NCBI RefSeq assembly: GCF_002906655.1
Contig: NZ_CP025795.1
Location: forward strand, 806,001 to 870,000
DNA: 64,000 nucleotides
Source: Vibrio hyugaensis
GTDB taxonomy: Bacteria > Pseudomonadota > Gammaproteobacteria > Enterobacterales > Vibrionaceae
Direction: 5' to 3'
This document shows, in pieces, positions 19,682 through 27,785 of this stretch. The notes under the pieces were generated by a model that did not search any database, had not been told where the DNA came from, and was given only the letters and a program-made list of their open reading frames with translations. Each line of letters starts with the position of its first letter. The first letter of the stretch is position 1. A program made the position numbers and the translations under genes.

Positions 19682-20686
19682 GTGCAAACCTCTCTTAAAC
19701 ACTTTATCCAACGAAGTGGTTTACCCCCGTTTGGTCACCTAGACGCGATACCTGAATCGCTGCAACTTGATGCCTTCCGATACCTCAATGAAATGGACAG
19801 TCCTGCGTCAAGTTGGCGTAAGCGGTTTGATTACAAACAGTTTCAATTTGTCTCGATCGTCACGCCTAAATACATCATCGGCGTTGCCATTGCGGACATT
19901 CGTTACTTGGCTTCGGGGTTTTGCTATGTCTTTGACGCAGAAACGCATGAATTGGTTGAGCAACAATGGTTGAAGCCTCTCAATATCGGTTATCAAACCG
20001 AACCTTCTAGTTGGGAAAGTCGTGCCCATTTAGCCAATGAAGCGATTCGATTCACCATTGAACAAGGTATATGGCAGGTTCAACTGTCAACAAACTTGGT
20101 TCATGCCGACCTGCAACTTCAGCCACTTGTCGAAAGTGAACCTCTCATGCTGTGTACTCCAACGGCTTATGCAGGCTGGACTTACACTCAAAAACATAAT
20201 GCCCTCGGTATACAGGGGACATTAAAGGTGAAAGGTGAGATGGTTGAATTAGAGCAGGCGGTTGCTGGTTATGATTTTTCGGCAGGCTATATGAGAAGGG
20301 AAACCAGTTGGCGATGGGCGAGTATTAACTTTCTCGAAGGAGATAGACGCATCGGTTTGAATCTCGCTGCGGGTGTGAATGAAACTGGACACTGCGAAAA
20401 TGTCGTTTGGATTGATGGTGAACGCCATTTAATGCCTCCAGTGCAATTTGAGTTTTCTCGTATTCATCAAGAGCAATCGTGGCGCATCACTTCACAAGAT
20501 CAACGTATTGAGCTTGTCTTTCGTCCTAAAAACCAGCGTTCAGAGAAGAAGAACTTTTGGTTGTTAAAGAGTAATTTTCGTCAGTTTCTTGGATACTTTT
20601 CTGGTTATCTGATTGATGATAACGGGAGAAAACATGAACTGGATGAGGTGATAGGACTCACCGAAGATCACTACGCGAAGTGGTAG
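19682..20686 (+). CDS. DUF2804 family protein
   Basis: 334 residues, GTG start at 19682. The protein is rich in Trp and beta-strand patterns (GWTYTQKHNALGIQG, AGYMRRETSWRWASINF, VWIDGERHLM) and matches my recollection of DUF2804, lipocalin-like folds related to hydroxysteroid/carotenoid-modifying proteins. It has no signal peptide. The fatty acid hydroxylase gene begins 9 nt later, so they form an operon, which points to lipid chemistry. The biochemical function is unknown. Confidence 0.75.
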   Translation: MQTSLKHFIQRSGLPPFGHLDAIPESLQLDAFRYLNEMDSPASSWRKRFDYKQFQFVSIVTPKYIIGVAIADIRYLASGFCYVFDAETHELVEQQWLKPLNIGYQTEPSSWESRAHLANEAIRFTIEQGIWQVQLSTNLVHADLQLQPLVESEPLMLCTPTAYAGWTYTQKHNALGIQGTLKVKGEMVELEQAVAGYDFSAGYMRRETSWRWASINFLEGDRRIGLNLAAGVNETGHCENVVWIDGERHLMPPVQFEFSRIHQEQSWRITSQDQRIELVFRPKNQRSEKKNFWLLKSNFRQFLGYFSGYLIDDNGRKHELDEVIGLTEDHYAKW

Positions 20687-20695
20687 GAAGAGACT

Positions 20696-21553
20696 ATGGA
20701 ATGGTCACGAATTACTGAACACCCTGATTTATTATTGATGCTGCTCGCACCGATCTTTCTCCTGTGCATTGCCGCAGAGTATTGGATTGGGCAGCGAGGG
20801 GGCAAGTTACCTGAAAGCGCACGCTACTATTTGCCTGAAGTTGCGTGTAACTTTGTCCTGGCAGGGCTGCACCAAGCGGCTGATATTCTTACAGGGTTGC
20901 TGATCGCTAAGCTCTATCTTTGGTGGTTTGGTTGGCGGTTATTTGATATCGAAATGACGGTATCGACGTTTTTACTTTTAATGGTGCTGCAAGACTTTTT
21001 CTACTATTGGTTCCATCGAGCCAGTCACCGTATTCGCTGGATGTGGGCGGCGCATGTGGTGCACCACAGCTCGGAACGTATGAATTTTAGTACCGCATTT
21101 CGCCAAAGCTTGATGTATCCGTTGGCAGGAATGTGGTTGTTCTGGCTTCCTTTGGTCATTATTGGTTTTGAACCAAAGTGGGTCGTGTTCGTTGTTCTAC
21201 TCAATTTAGGATTGCAGTTCTTTGTTCATACTCAGTCCATTCGCTCTCTCGGGCCTTTAGAATGGGTGTTTAATACGCCATCACATCATCGTGTTCATCA
21301 CGGTGTTAATCGACAGTACATTGATAAAAACTATGCCGGAGTATTGATTATATGGGACCGATTGTTTGGTACGTTTGAACCAGAAAATGAAATCGTTCGA
21401 TATGGCATCTCAAAGCCGGTTAATAGCTTCAACCCGATTACGGTGACCTTTGCCGAATGGCGAGATATGTATAGAGAGGTCACTCGTCCTAACTTATCCT
21501 GGCGTCAGCGTTGGCGATGTCTGTTTGCTCCGCCAACCGACAAGGTAGAGTAG
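20696..21553 (+). CDS. Sterol desaturase / fatty acid hydroxylase family membrane protein
   Basis: 285 residues with several membrane helices and the three histidine clusters that hold the di-iron centre: HRASH (near residue 108), HVVHH (near 120) and HHRVHH (near 199). The family hydroxylates or desaturates lipids such as fatty acids, sterols or alkylglycerols using O2. In bacteria the substrate is often unknown. It is the second gene of a two-gene operon with the DUF2804 protein. Confidence 0.88.
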   Translation: MEWSRITEHPDLLLMLLAPIFLLCIAAEYWIGQRGGKLPESARYYLPEVACNFVLAGLHQAADILTGLLIAKLYLWWFGWRLFDIEMTVSTFLLLMVLQDFFYYWFHRASHRIRWMWAAHVVHHSSERMNFSTAFRQSLMYPLAGMWLFWLPLVIIGFEPKWVVFVVLLNLGLQFFVHTQSIRSLGPLEWVFNTPSHHRVHHGVNRQYIDKNYAGVLIIWDRLFGTFEPENEIVRYGISKPVNSFNPITVTFAEWRDMYREVTRPNLSWRQRWRCLFAPPTDKVE

Positions 21554-21571
21554 TGTCATTAACGGTTAACT

Positions 21572-21633
21572 AAACGCCATACCATTTATTGTTGACAGCG
21601 TTCGGTAATATTGATTTAATACGTATGGTGTTT
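21572..21633 (+). promoter_or_regulatory. Promoter framed by an 11-bp inverted repeat
   Basis: TTGACA at 21592-21597 and TTTAAT at 21615-21620 are separated by 17 bp, a near-consensus sigma-70 promoter for the exported protein at 21656. AAACGCCATAC (21572-21582) and GTATGGTGTTT (21623-21633) form an inverted repeat (10 of 11 bases) whose arms lie just upstream of the -35 and just downstream of the -10. This looks like a control site for an unknown regulator. Confidence 0.6.
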
Positions 21634-21655
21634 TGTAAAATTTGAAGGGTGGACG

Positions 21656-22063
21656 ATGACATTCAATCGAGTTTTCTCAATAGTAACGATGACCGTAGCG
21701 ATGCTGGGTTCTGGGTACGCGAACGCAGCGACTGCTTTTAGTGCGGATCAGCTGTGTAAAGCAGGACTGGCATTAGCGATTGACAAGCAACCTCGTGGTA
21801 TTAAATCTGCAGGTTCTTCCGGTCAACGTATTTTGTTGGCTTTGAAAAATGGCAAAAATGATTGGGATTACCGTTGTACAGTGAATCGTCAAAATCGTAC
21901 GTTGAAGATTGATGCGAGAGACCTAAAGCGAAATGATCAATATCTCGCTCAGGCAATACGATATCGCATTAATGAAGGGAAGCGATCGGTTGAAGTCACC
22001 ATGAAGAAACGCGCTGGTGGCGGGCTGAAAAACGACACGTTCACGACACTTCAGTTGGATTAA
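21656..22063 (+). CDS. Small exported basic protein of unknown function
   Basis: 135 residues. A signal peptide ends GSGYANA near residue 24. The mature part is basic, with two cysteines (LCKAG, YRCTVN) probably forming a disulfide. GAAGGGTGG precedes the ATG. It is followed by an intrinsic terminator and is monocistronic. I do not recognise the family. Confidence 0.75.
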   Translation: MTFNRVFSIVTMTVAMLGSGYANAATAFSADQLCKAGLALAIDKQPRGIKSAGSSGQRILLALKNGKNDWDYRCTVNRQNRTLKIDARDLKRNDQYLAQAIRYRINEGKRSVEVTMKKRAGGGLKNDTFTTLQLD

Positions 22064-22100
22064 CCCCAAATATATGGGGAAGAAAATAAAACGAAGACAC

Positions 22101-22126
22101 GCCCCTGTATCATGCAGGGGCTTTTT
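22101..22126 (+). terminator. Intrinsic terminator
   Basis: GCCCCTG at 22101-22107 pairs with CAGGGGC at 22115-22121 around TATCATG, followed by TTTTTC. It ends the gene at 21656-22063. Confidence 0.85.
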
Positions 22127-22234
22127 CTTGCCTGCAACTCGGGGTGATTCACGATAAATAAAAAAAGGAAACGTCATACTGCTGTTTAGTTGCAGAGATG
22201 ATGAAAGGGTTTAGGGAGTTTGAACAAGAAGGCT

Positions 22235-22310
<76 letters not shown>

Positions 22311-22622
22311 CATCGATAGGACAGGTTCAATATGCCACATTAACGACAAAAGAAAAGTCTTTTTTGATCAATTGGTTGCTCAATGCGTAAATAACTCTCA
22401 AATTGCTTATAAAGCGTTCGATTTGTTGCTTTTGAAGTCGTGGCGGAGGGCACTTCTTAAACTCAATCGAGCAGAATTTTCGTCTGTTCTCACTTTCTAT
22501 TGTTTCTCGAATTTGAACACTTGGCATTCATGGTCAAGACTAAATGTTGAAATGATTCAATTTTTTCCCAGTTGCAATAAATGAAGGCCGATAAATACGG
22601 CAAAATAGAGAGGAGAACGAGT

Positions 22623-23141
22623 ATGTGGAAAGGTTTATTGGCGGCGTCTTTCGTATTTATGATAACGGCCTGTACAACCGTGACGACCGACGTCGATAAA
22701 CAAGCGGATTTTTCATCCTACAAAACGTTTGATTTTGGAGAACAATCAGAGGCCCCAACAAGCCTAGATGCTCGTCGTATTGAGCAAGGTCTTGCTTCTC
22801 AATTGGAGGCGAAAGGGCTATCACAAGTAAAAAATGGTGGTGACCTTTATGTGCACCACGACATCATCAAAGAATCGGAGCTCGTTTCTTCTGGTTCTTC
22901 TTTCAGTGTGGGCTACGGCTGGAACAGTTTTGGCGTTGTAACCTCAAGTCCTGAGCGTTACAAAGAAAAGAAGTATGGCAAGTTAGTGGTGGAGTTAGTC
23001 GATACCAAAGCGAATCAAGTGGTATGGAAAGGGGTATCAAGCCGCAAGCTTACTGAATCGATGAGCACTGAAAAACGTGAAGAATTGATTTCGGAAGAAG
23101 TGACAAAAATGTTTGAAAATTACCCGTATGGTAAAGATTAA
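22623..23141 (+). CDS. DUF4136-like lipoprotein
   Basis: 172 residues from ATG 22623 with AGGAG upstream; the frame is open from an earlier ATG at 22581, but only this start begins with a lipoprotein signal peptide (FVFMITAC, lipid Cys17). The body pattern (FSSYKTFDFG, IEQGLASQLEAKGL, KKYGKLVVELVD, QVVWKGVSSRKL) matches the DUF4136 lipoprotein family, probably anchored in the outer membrane. Function unknown. Confidence 0.8.
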   Translation: MWKGLLAASFVFMITACTTVTTDVDKQADFSSYKTFDFGEQSEAPTSLDARRIEQGLASQLEAKGLSQVKNGGDLYVHHDIIKESELVSSGSSFSVGYGWNSFGVVTSSPERYKEKKYGKLVVELVDTKANQVVWKGVSSRKLTESMSTEKREELISEEVTKMFENYPYGKD

Positions 23142-23279
23142 GCGACTATTAAATAAAGGTTAAATGAACATCAAATTGCCCTAGCAAAGGTTTGCAAAAC
23201 TCTCTTTTTATTATCGATTGAGAATTTAGATTGCAAATTGGCACGCATGGAGTTAAAACAGCGTATCGTTGTGGTTTAG

Positions 23280-23696
23280 GTGAATTCTGTGCGTGCTTAC
23301 CTAGTCTGTGTCTTAGGGCTTTTTGTTGCGCTGATGGCTTTTGAATTGAGTCAGGAACAACCGTCACCAAAACTTTCCCACGCGATTGCTTTTACTACCT
23401 CTCTTACTGATGGCGAAGCCCATTTTGAGGAAGTACCATTCTCTCCAAGACGCAAAGTTGCGGCAAGTTTGCTTAGCCGTAATGCATTGCGAGTTAATCA
23501 TTCTAACTCGACCACTGATACCAATGATCTCGACGTGTTATCCGCGCGTTGGTTAACGGTAGCGGCAGAATCAACAAAGCGTTTTGTTTCGTCCTTTGTT
23601 TCCGCAATTCTGCAAACCTTTTATCCGCACTTTAAATATCGAATTGGAGGTCGGCAAGAATCCAACCTGATTTACCGTTTCATGCATGCGAGGTAG
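23280..23696 (+). CDS. Hypothetical single-helix membrane protein
   Basis: 138 residues if GTG 23280 is used; GTG 23289 is an alternative. An N-terminal helix (AYLVCVLGLFVALMAFEL) is followed by a soluble, basic tail with no recognised motif. It has no clear ribosome site. I keep it because the frame fills the gap between two real genes and shows a plausible membrane anchor. Confidence 0.45.
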   Translation: MNSVRAYLVCVLGLFVALMAFELSQEQPSPKLSHAIAFTTSLTDGEAHFEEVPFSPRRKVAASLLSRNALRVNHSNSTTDTNDLDVLSARWLTVAAESTKRFVSSFVSAILQTFYPHFKYRIGGRQESNLIYRFMHAR

Positions 23697-23745
23697 TGCT
23701 TAATCGTCTGTTTTCGCAAATTCGTTATGATGTTTAGGAGTTCTT

Positions 23746-24426
23746 ATGTTTGATTCAATTTTTCAGGTATTGGTCGCGCTTTGGCACCAAGATTTCACCG
23801 CTTTAATGGCACCAGGTAGCGCTGGTCTGATTTATTTTGTTGTTGCTGCCCTTATTTTCTTGGAAAGTGGTTTTATCCCGGCTGCGCCGTTTCCATGTGA
23901 TAGTGTTGTTGTTCTTTCCGGTACGCTAGCTGCGGTTGGTGTGCTAGACCCTGTGGTGATTATGCTCGTAATTGTTGTGAGTGCCGCAATGGGCAGTTGG
24001 GCTGCGTACCTACAAGGGAGATGGTTAAATCGCTTACCTAAAGTTCAGGGGTGGGTGAATGCCGTCCCTGCGAAACGTCTAGAGCAAGTCGACGTGCTCT
24101 TGGGCAAACATGGACTGATTGCTCTGTTTTGTGCACGATTTATTCCGGTCGTTCGCTCATTACTTCCGTTGATGATGGGACTTCGTGTTAATCGTGTGAG
24201 TAAATTCCATTACTTTGCTTGGCTAAGTGCTATTTTGTGGACGCTATTACTATGCGGTTTAGGCTTGTTGTTGCCGTTATTACCAGAAAAGCTCAACAAA
24301 ATTGTGACGATGGGCTTAATGGCGGCTCCAGTGATTACATTAACCATCGCGATCATGAGTTTTGTGCTGGTGAAAGTGCGTAAGGCTTGGAGCAAATCGA
24401 AAAGCACACCACAATTGCCACAGTAG
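23746..24426 (+). CDS. DedA-family membrane protein
   Basis: 226 residues with four to five hydrophobic helices. DedA/SNARE-associated features are visible: ESGFIPAAPFPCDSVVVLSG near residues 46-65 and ARFIPVVRSLLPLMMGLRV near 130-148, carrying the conserved Arg. Members are proton-dependent flippases for undecaprenyl phosphate or other lipids and affect envelope stress tolerance. AGGAG precedes the ATG. Its terminator has been split by the IS at 24471. Confidence 0.88.
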   Translation: MFDSIFQVLVALWHQDFTALMAPGSAGLIYFVVAALIFLESGFIPAAPFPCDSVVVLSGTLAAVGVLDPVVIMLVIVVSAAMGSWAAYLQGRWLNRLPKVQGWVNAVPAKRLEQVDVLLGKHGLIALFCARFIPVVRSLLPLMMGLRVNRVSKFHYFAWLSAILWTLLLCGLGLLLPLLPEKLNKIVTMGLMAAPVITLTIAIMSFVLVKVRKAWSKSKSTPQLPQ

Positions 24427-24451
24427 TTTCTGTTCGAACTAAAATGAAAAA

Positions 24452-24470
24452 AGGCGCTATGACAGCGCCT
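24452..24470. repeat. Left 19-bp target-site duplication (terminator hairpin)
   Basis: AGGCGCTATGACAGCGCCT, a complete stem-loop (GGCGCT/AGCGCC around ATGAC), is repeated identically and in direct orientation at 26063-26081. The two copies abut the outer ends of the insertion sequence. The left copy keeps the A-run of the original terminator but has lost its T-run. Confidence 0.85.
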
Positions 24471-24482
24471 CAGATTGATGAC

Positions 24483-24514
24483 GAACCCCACCTTTTTCGG
24501 TGGGGTTCTTTTTT
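24483..24514 (+). terminator. Subterminal hairpin at left IS end
   Basis: GAACCCCACC (24483-24492) pairs perfectly with GGTGGGGTTC (24499-24508) and is followed by TTTTTT. As written it stops plus-strand transcription entering the IS from the dedA side. Confidence 0.8.
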
Positions 24515-24550
24515 ATAAGCGACCGTAGGTCGCGAGCGCGATATTTTTCG

Positions 24551-25948
24551 CTATACCAGATTTAATCTGTTCCAACTCTTAAACAAGTATTTAGAAGCTA
24601 ATATTTGTCTTATTTGAGCCATATTGAACCCCATTTTTTGTAAATAACTCATTACTAGAGCTATCTTCTTGATGTTTTGAGCTGCGGCAGCTAACCAACA
24701 CTGCATTTGCACTTTGCTTAGCCCACGGAAGCGGGCATAACGGTGCCCATGGTGCTGCTTAGCATCAGCGAAGCTTCTTTCTACCGTCTCACTTCTTCGT
24801 CTATACGTCTTCTTCCCATAGGGAGAGAGCCGCATTTGGTTCGCTCTCTCCACTGCATCTGTATAGATGTGTCTGGTGATGACTTTCTTCATGTTTTTAC
24901 TTTGAGTACAGTCATTTCGCATTGGGCAGAGCACGCATTCTTTCGGGTCTGAGTGATACTCTCTATAAGCATCTCGTGACGTCGTTTTGTAGATAAGCGT
25001 TTGCCCATTTGGACATCGATAACTGTCACTCTCTTTGTGGTAGATAAAGTGCTTCTTCTTGAACGTGTTCTTTGTTCTTGATGGCCTACGGTAGCCGAAC
25101 ACACCTAAGATATTTCGGCGCTCTAATGACTCTGCCACGGGAGCGGTAAAATAGCCGGCATCGAGACCAACAGCTATAGGGTTAAGGTTGAACTGCTCTA
25201 GCGTGTAGTCCAGCCGTTCAATATAGGGTTGAGAGTCATTGATATTACCTGCCGTAGCATGAGTGTCGACGATGATCCCATGCAGGCCATCGACGGTACG
25301 ATGGTCAAGGTAGAAGAAGCCTTGTGGTTTATTGTCTCTCGTCATAAAACCACTTTCTGGGTCTGTAGTACTGACTTTCGTATTCTTTGTTTTAGGCTCG
25401 GATACTCGTGCCTTAAGCGACTTCTTTCCTTCTCGTTCTCGGTCTAATGCAACGTCTTCATCAAGCATGTCGAGGTAAGCACTGGCTCGAACGTCTCTGA
25501 CCTCATTGGTGTGTTTATTTTTGTTAGCGTTTGCTTTGAGGTGAGTGCTGTCGGTAAAGAGTTGCTGCCCAGCGACCAAGCCTTTGGCCATAGCCTGCTC
25601 AACGATGTTGATAAAGATACGTTCGAATACGTCGGTATTATTGAAGCGGCGAATACGGTTTTGGCTCAGTGTTGAAGCATGGATAACCTTCTCCGTTAAC
25701 GACATGCGCAAGAACCAACGATAGGCTACATTGACTTCAATCTCTTTAACGAGCTGTCGCTCGCTTTTGATTCCGAAGAGGTAGCCAATAAAAATGATTT
25801 TGAAAAGTCGAACAGGGTCAACAGGTGGTCGACCGTTATCTTGACAATAGAGGTTAGCGACTTGGTCCCGGATAAATTCGAAGTCTATGGCTTTATCAAT
25901 TTTGCGGACTAAATGGTCTTTAGGAACTAACTGCTCCATCGTCACCAT
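24551..25948 (-). CDS. IS1182-family transposase
   Basis: 465 residues from the first available ATG. The DDE catalytic residues appear as FTDSTHLKANANK, VGLDAGYF and ETVERSFADAKQHHG, and a Cys cluster (CVLCPMRNDCTQSK) lies between the second D and the E. These match IS1182-type transposases. Family members usually have about 15-25 residues before VPKDHLVRKI; here the in-frame DNA upstream (25949-26020) encodes such a stretch (ILQYAQDPSPQQYEFE) but has no ATG, GTG or TTG. The real start may be non-standard or this copy may be N-terminally damaged. Confidence 0.9.
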   Translation of the reverse strand: MVTMEQLVPKDHLVRKIDKAIDFEFIRDQVANLYCQDNGRPPVDPVRLFKIIFIGYLFGIKSERQLVKEIEVNVAYRWFLRMSLTEKVIHASTLSQNRIRRFNNTDVFERIFINIVEQAMAKGLVAGQQLFTDSTHLKANANKNKHTNEVRDVRASAYLDMLDEDVALDREREGKKSLKARVSEPKTKNTKVSTTDPESGFMTRDNKPQGFFYLDHRTVDGLHGIIVDTHATAGNINDSQPYIERLDYTLEQFNLNPIAVGLDAGYFTAPVAESLERRNILGVFGYRRPSRTKNTFKKKHFIYHKESDSYRCPNGQTLIYKTTSRDAYREYHSDPKECVLCPMRNDCTQSKNMKKVITRHIYTDAVERANQMRLSPYGKKTYRRRSETVERSFADAKQHHGHRYARFRGLSKVQMQCWLAAAAQNIKKIALVMSYLQKMGFNMAQIRQILASKYLFKSWNRLNLV

Positions 25949-26022
25949 TTCAAATTCGTATTGTTGAGGAGAAGGATCTTGTGCATATTGGAGTATCCAC
26001 TTTTCGATACCCCTATTAGATC

Positions 26023-26050
26023 AAAGGTCTAGCCTGATGGCTAGACCTTT
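26023..26050. terminator. Subterminal hairpin at right IS end
   Basis: AAAGGTCTAGCC (26023-26034) pairs perfectly with GGCTAGACCTTT (26039-26050) around TGAT. It lies upstream of the transposase and could shield it from outside transcription. Confidence 0.7.
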
Positions 26051-26062
26051 GTCAGCAGTCTG

Positions 26063-26081
26063 AGGCGCTATGACAGCGCCT
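26063..26081. repeat. Right 19-bp target-site duplication (terminator hairpin)
   Basis: Identical to 24452-24470. This copy keeps the original T-run (CCTTTTTGC) and ends 34 nt before the stop of the minus-strand gene at 26116. Joining the two flanks restores AAAAAAGGCGCT...AGCGCCTTTTT, a symmetric bidirectional terminator. Confidence 0.85.
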
Positions 26082-26115
26082 TTTTGCTTTCTACCTGGCT
26101 TGCTACAAGTTTGAA

Positions 26116-26433
26116 TCAGTAACCGTTGTTGTAAAGGTATTCGCCAGCTTCTTTACATTCACGGTTGTATAACTGTTCCACCTTTGTCTTATCCATGCCT
26201 TTTGCTTTGAACTCAGTTTCAGCAGAAGAGAGTTGGCTAAAGGTATAGCCGCGTTTAGCCATTAAGTAATGGCGGAACATTGCGCGGTGCTCAGGAATAG
26301 CAATACGCACGTTAGAAGCGTTAGCACACTCCATCAGAGCGCTATTGCTCATTTCTTCTGGGTTTGCTGCTTGTGCTGTTGCAGCGAATGAAATCATCAA
26401 TGCCAATACGGCGATAGTCGCGATTTTTTTCAT
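26116..26433 (-). CDS. Small periplasmic protein of unknown function
   Basis: 105 residues. The signal peptide (MKKIATIAVLALMISFAATA) ends AQA. The mature part is helical with two cysteines (LMECANA, NRECKEAG), probably disulfide-bonded. Its size and Cys pair recall acid-stress chaperone-like or other small stress proteins, but no family is recognised. It was convergent with dedA before the IS inserted. Confidence 0.75.
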   Translation of the reverse strand: MKKIATIAVLALMISFAATAQAANPEEMSNSALMECANASNVRIAIPEHRAMFRHYLMAKRGYTFSQLSSAETEFKAKGMDKTKVEQLYNRECKEAGEYLYNNGY

Positions 26434-26527
26434 AATCAGGATCTCGAGTTAATTCAGTATTTAGATGAGATCGTCCATGGCTGGTACTGACGGTTTCCCT
26501 ATTGTGTCAGTACAGTCAATGTGCGAG

Positions 26528-26992
26528 CTAGGCGTCGCGACTGTGTGTGAACACGTACAGCAAATTGGCTTGTTTCCACCCTGGAAGATGGTACGAGCGA
26601 CTGTTTACCAAACTATCTGTTGCATTGGGAAGAGGGGTTGCTTTGAGTGCGATGTCCAATAGTGATGGAGACAAGAACGCGACCAACAGGTGGTAGTCAG
26701 GAGTAATGTGTAACGGTAAATCACCATCGCTACCTGATGTACGGCGATAAGGCAGCAGACCAAGTCGATCGCGTTTTAAATGGTGGAAGTAGCCGTCTGG
26801 GCTCCATGAGTCGCGGGTATTCCACACACGATAAGGCGCTTTTATCGAATAATAATCGTACTGTGTGAGCTTGTAGAGCTTCTCTGAATATGAGTAATGA
26901 GGCTTTGCGGACTCGTGATTTTGCGCTGCAACCATCTGCCCTGAGAACAGGGAGAGTGACAACAAAAGCAAAAGGCGAAAGACATGAACCAA
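26528..26992 (-). CDS. Hypothetical exported protein
   Basis: 154 residues with a signal peptide (VFRLLLLLSLSLFSGQMVAA). The mature protein is rich in Tyr, His and Pro (YSYSEKLYKLTQYDYYSIKA, WSPDGYFHHLKRDRLGLLPY). It has no recognised motif. Codon pattern and signal peptide support a real gene on the same strand as its neighbours at 26116 and 27144. Confidence 0.6.
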   Translation of the reverse strand: MVHVFRLLLLLSLSLFSGQMVAAQNHESAKPHYSYSEKLYKLTQYDYYSIKAPYRVWNTRDSWSPDGYFHHLKRDRLGLLPYRRTSGSDGDLPLHITPDYHLLVAFLSPSLLDIALKATPLPNATDSLVNSRSYHLPGWKQANLLYVFTHSRDA

Positions 26993-27100
26993 AACTAACC
27001 CTAAAACAATATGGAATCGATAGTCGTTTGCAACCTGATGGTGGCGTTTGCGTATACTAACGACTTGCTAAAAGGATGAACAGTTTTTTGTCACATTAAA

Positions 27101-27125
27101 AAGGAGCATATTCGCTCCCATTTTA
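27101..27125 (-). terminator. Terminator of the L,D-transpeptidase gene
   Basis: Read on the minus strand, GGGAGC-GAATAT-GCTCC is followed by TTTTTAA, 19 nt past the stop at 27144. Confidence 0.65.
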
Positions 27126-27143
27126 AAGTTGTGTCAAGAAACC

Positions 27144-27785
27144 TTAAGCACTCGCGTAAATAACGCTTCCACCTTTGATGGTGTCAATGATTTCGCGAGA
27201 GAGCTTCTGTGGTAGAGCTGGGCATCCCCAACTGCGGCCTAAATAACCGTTCTTTTTAATGAACGATGGATTCGCATAATCCGCCCCGTGAACCACAATG
27301 TAGCGTTCACGTGCTTTGTCATTAACGCCAGAGGTTAAACCGTCCAAACGTAATGAGTAACCATTAGAGCCGTAATACGTTGTGTCGGTTAAAAAGGTGC
27401 CTAATGAGGTCTTGCGTGAGTTCACCACATTGGAGAATTTTGTCGCTGTTTTCTTACCGCTGTTCACGCCATGAGAGACATAGGTGTTGAAGATCAGCTT
27501 CATTTTATCTAAATCAACCACATAAAAGCGTTTTTCAGTAGATGGTTTACTGTAGTCAATAATGGTAAGAAGCGATTTCTTACGATCTGGGGTTTTCTTG
27601 TAAGCCAAAAATGCATCATTGAATAATTTGTAATCAATGACTCCACTTAGATTGGCTTGCTTATAGGCTTTTTCAACCAGTTGTTGAGTGGCTTTGGTTT
27701 CTGTTTTTGTGCCAGAGTGATGAGCAAAGGCAAATGGTGAAACAGAGAGCGATGTCCATATCAACAATAAAAATAACTTTTTCAT
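27144..27785 (-). CDS. L,D-transpeptidase-like murein enzyme
   Basis: 213 residues with a signal peptide (MKKLFLLLIWTSLSVSPFAF). The C-terminal half carries the YkuD-like catalytic pattern: IVHGAD with the His and GRSWGCPALP with the nucleophilic Cys. The pattern, with FYVVDLDKMKLIFNTYVSHG, fits the YkuD_2 (PF13645-type) subgroup. Such enzymes form or break 3-3 peptidoglycan or lipoprotein cross-links in the periplasm. The fit to a murein substrate is family inference. Confidence 0.8.
   Translation of the reverse strand: MKKLFLLLIWTSLSVSPFAFAHHSGTKTETKATQQLVEKAYKQANLSGVIDYKLFNDAFLAYKKTPDRKKSLLTIIDYSKPSTEKRFYVVDLDKMKLIFNTYVSHGVNSGKKTATKFSNVVNSRKTSLGTFLTDTTYYGSNGYSLRLDGLTSGVNDKARERYIVVHGADYANPSFIKKNGYLGRSWGCPALPQKLSREIIDTIKGGSVIYASA

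Larger units (their letters stand above)
24471..26062 (-). mobile_element. IS1182-family insertion sequence, 1592 bp
   Basis: The ends form an inverted repeat: CAGATTGATGACGAA at 24471-24485 against CAGACTGCTGACAAA read inward from 26062 (12 of 15 match). Both ends abut a 19-bp direct repeat. One transposase gene on the minus strand fills it, with strong hairpins just inside each end (24483-24508 and 26023-26050). The family name rests on the transposase motifs. All parts look intact, so the copy may be active. IS1182 elements are known to have variable, sometimes long target duplications. Confidence 0.88.

Noticed and set aside
26116..26992. Toxin-antitoxin pair
   Set aside because: Both proteins have signal peptides and lie 94 nt apart, which does not fit a cytoplasmic toxin-antitoxin module.
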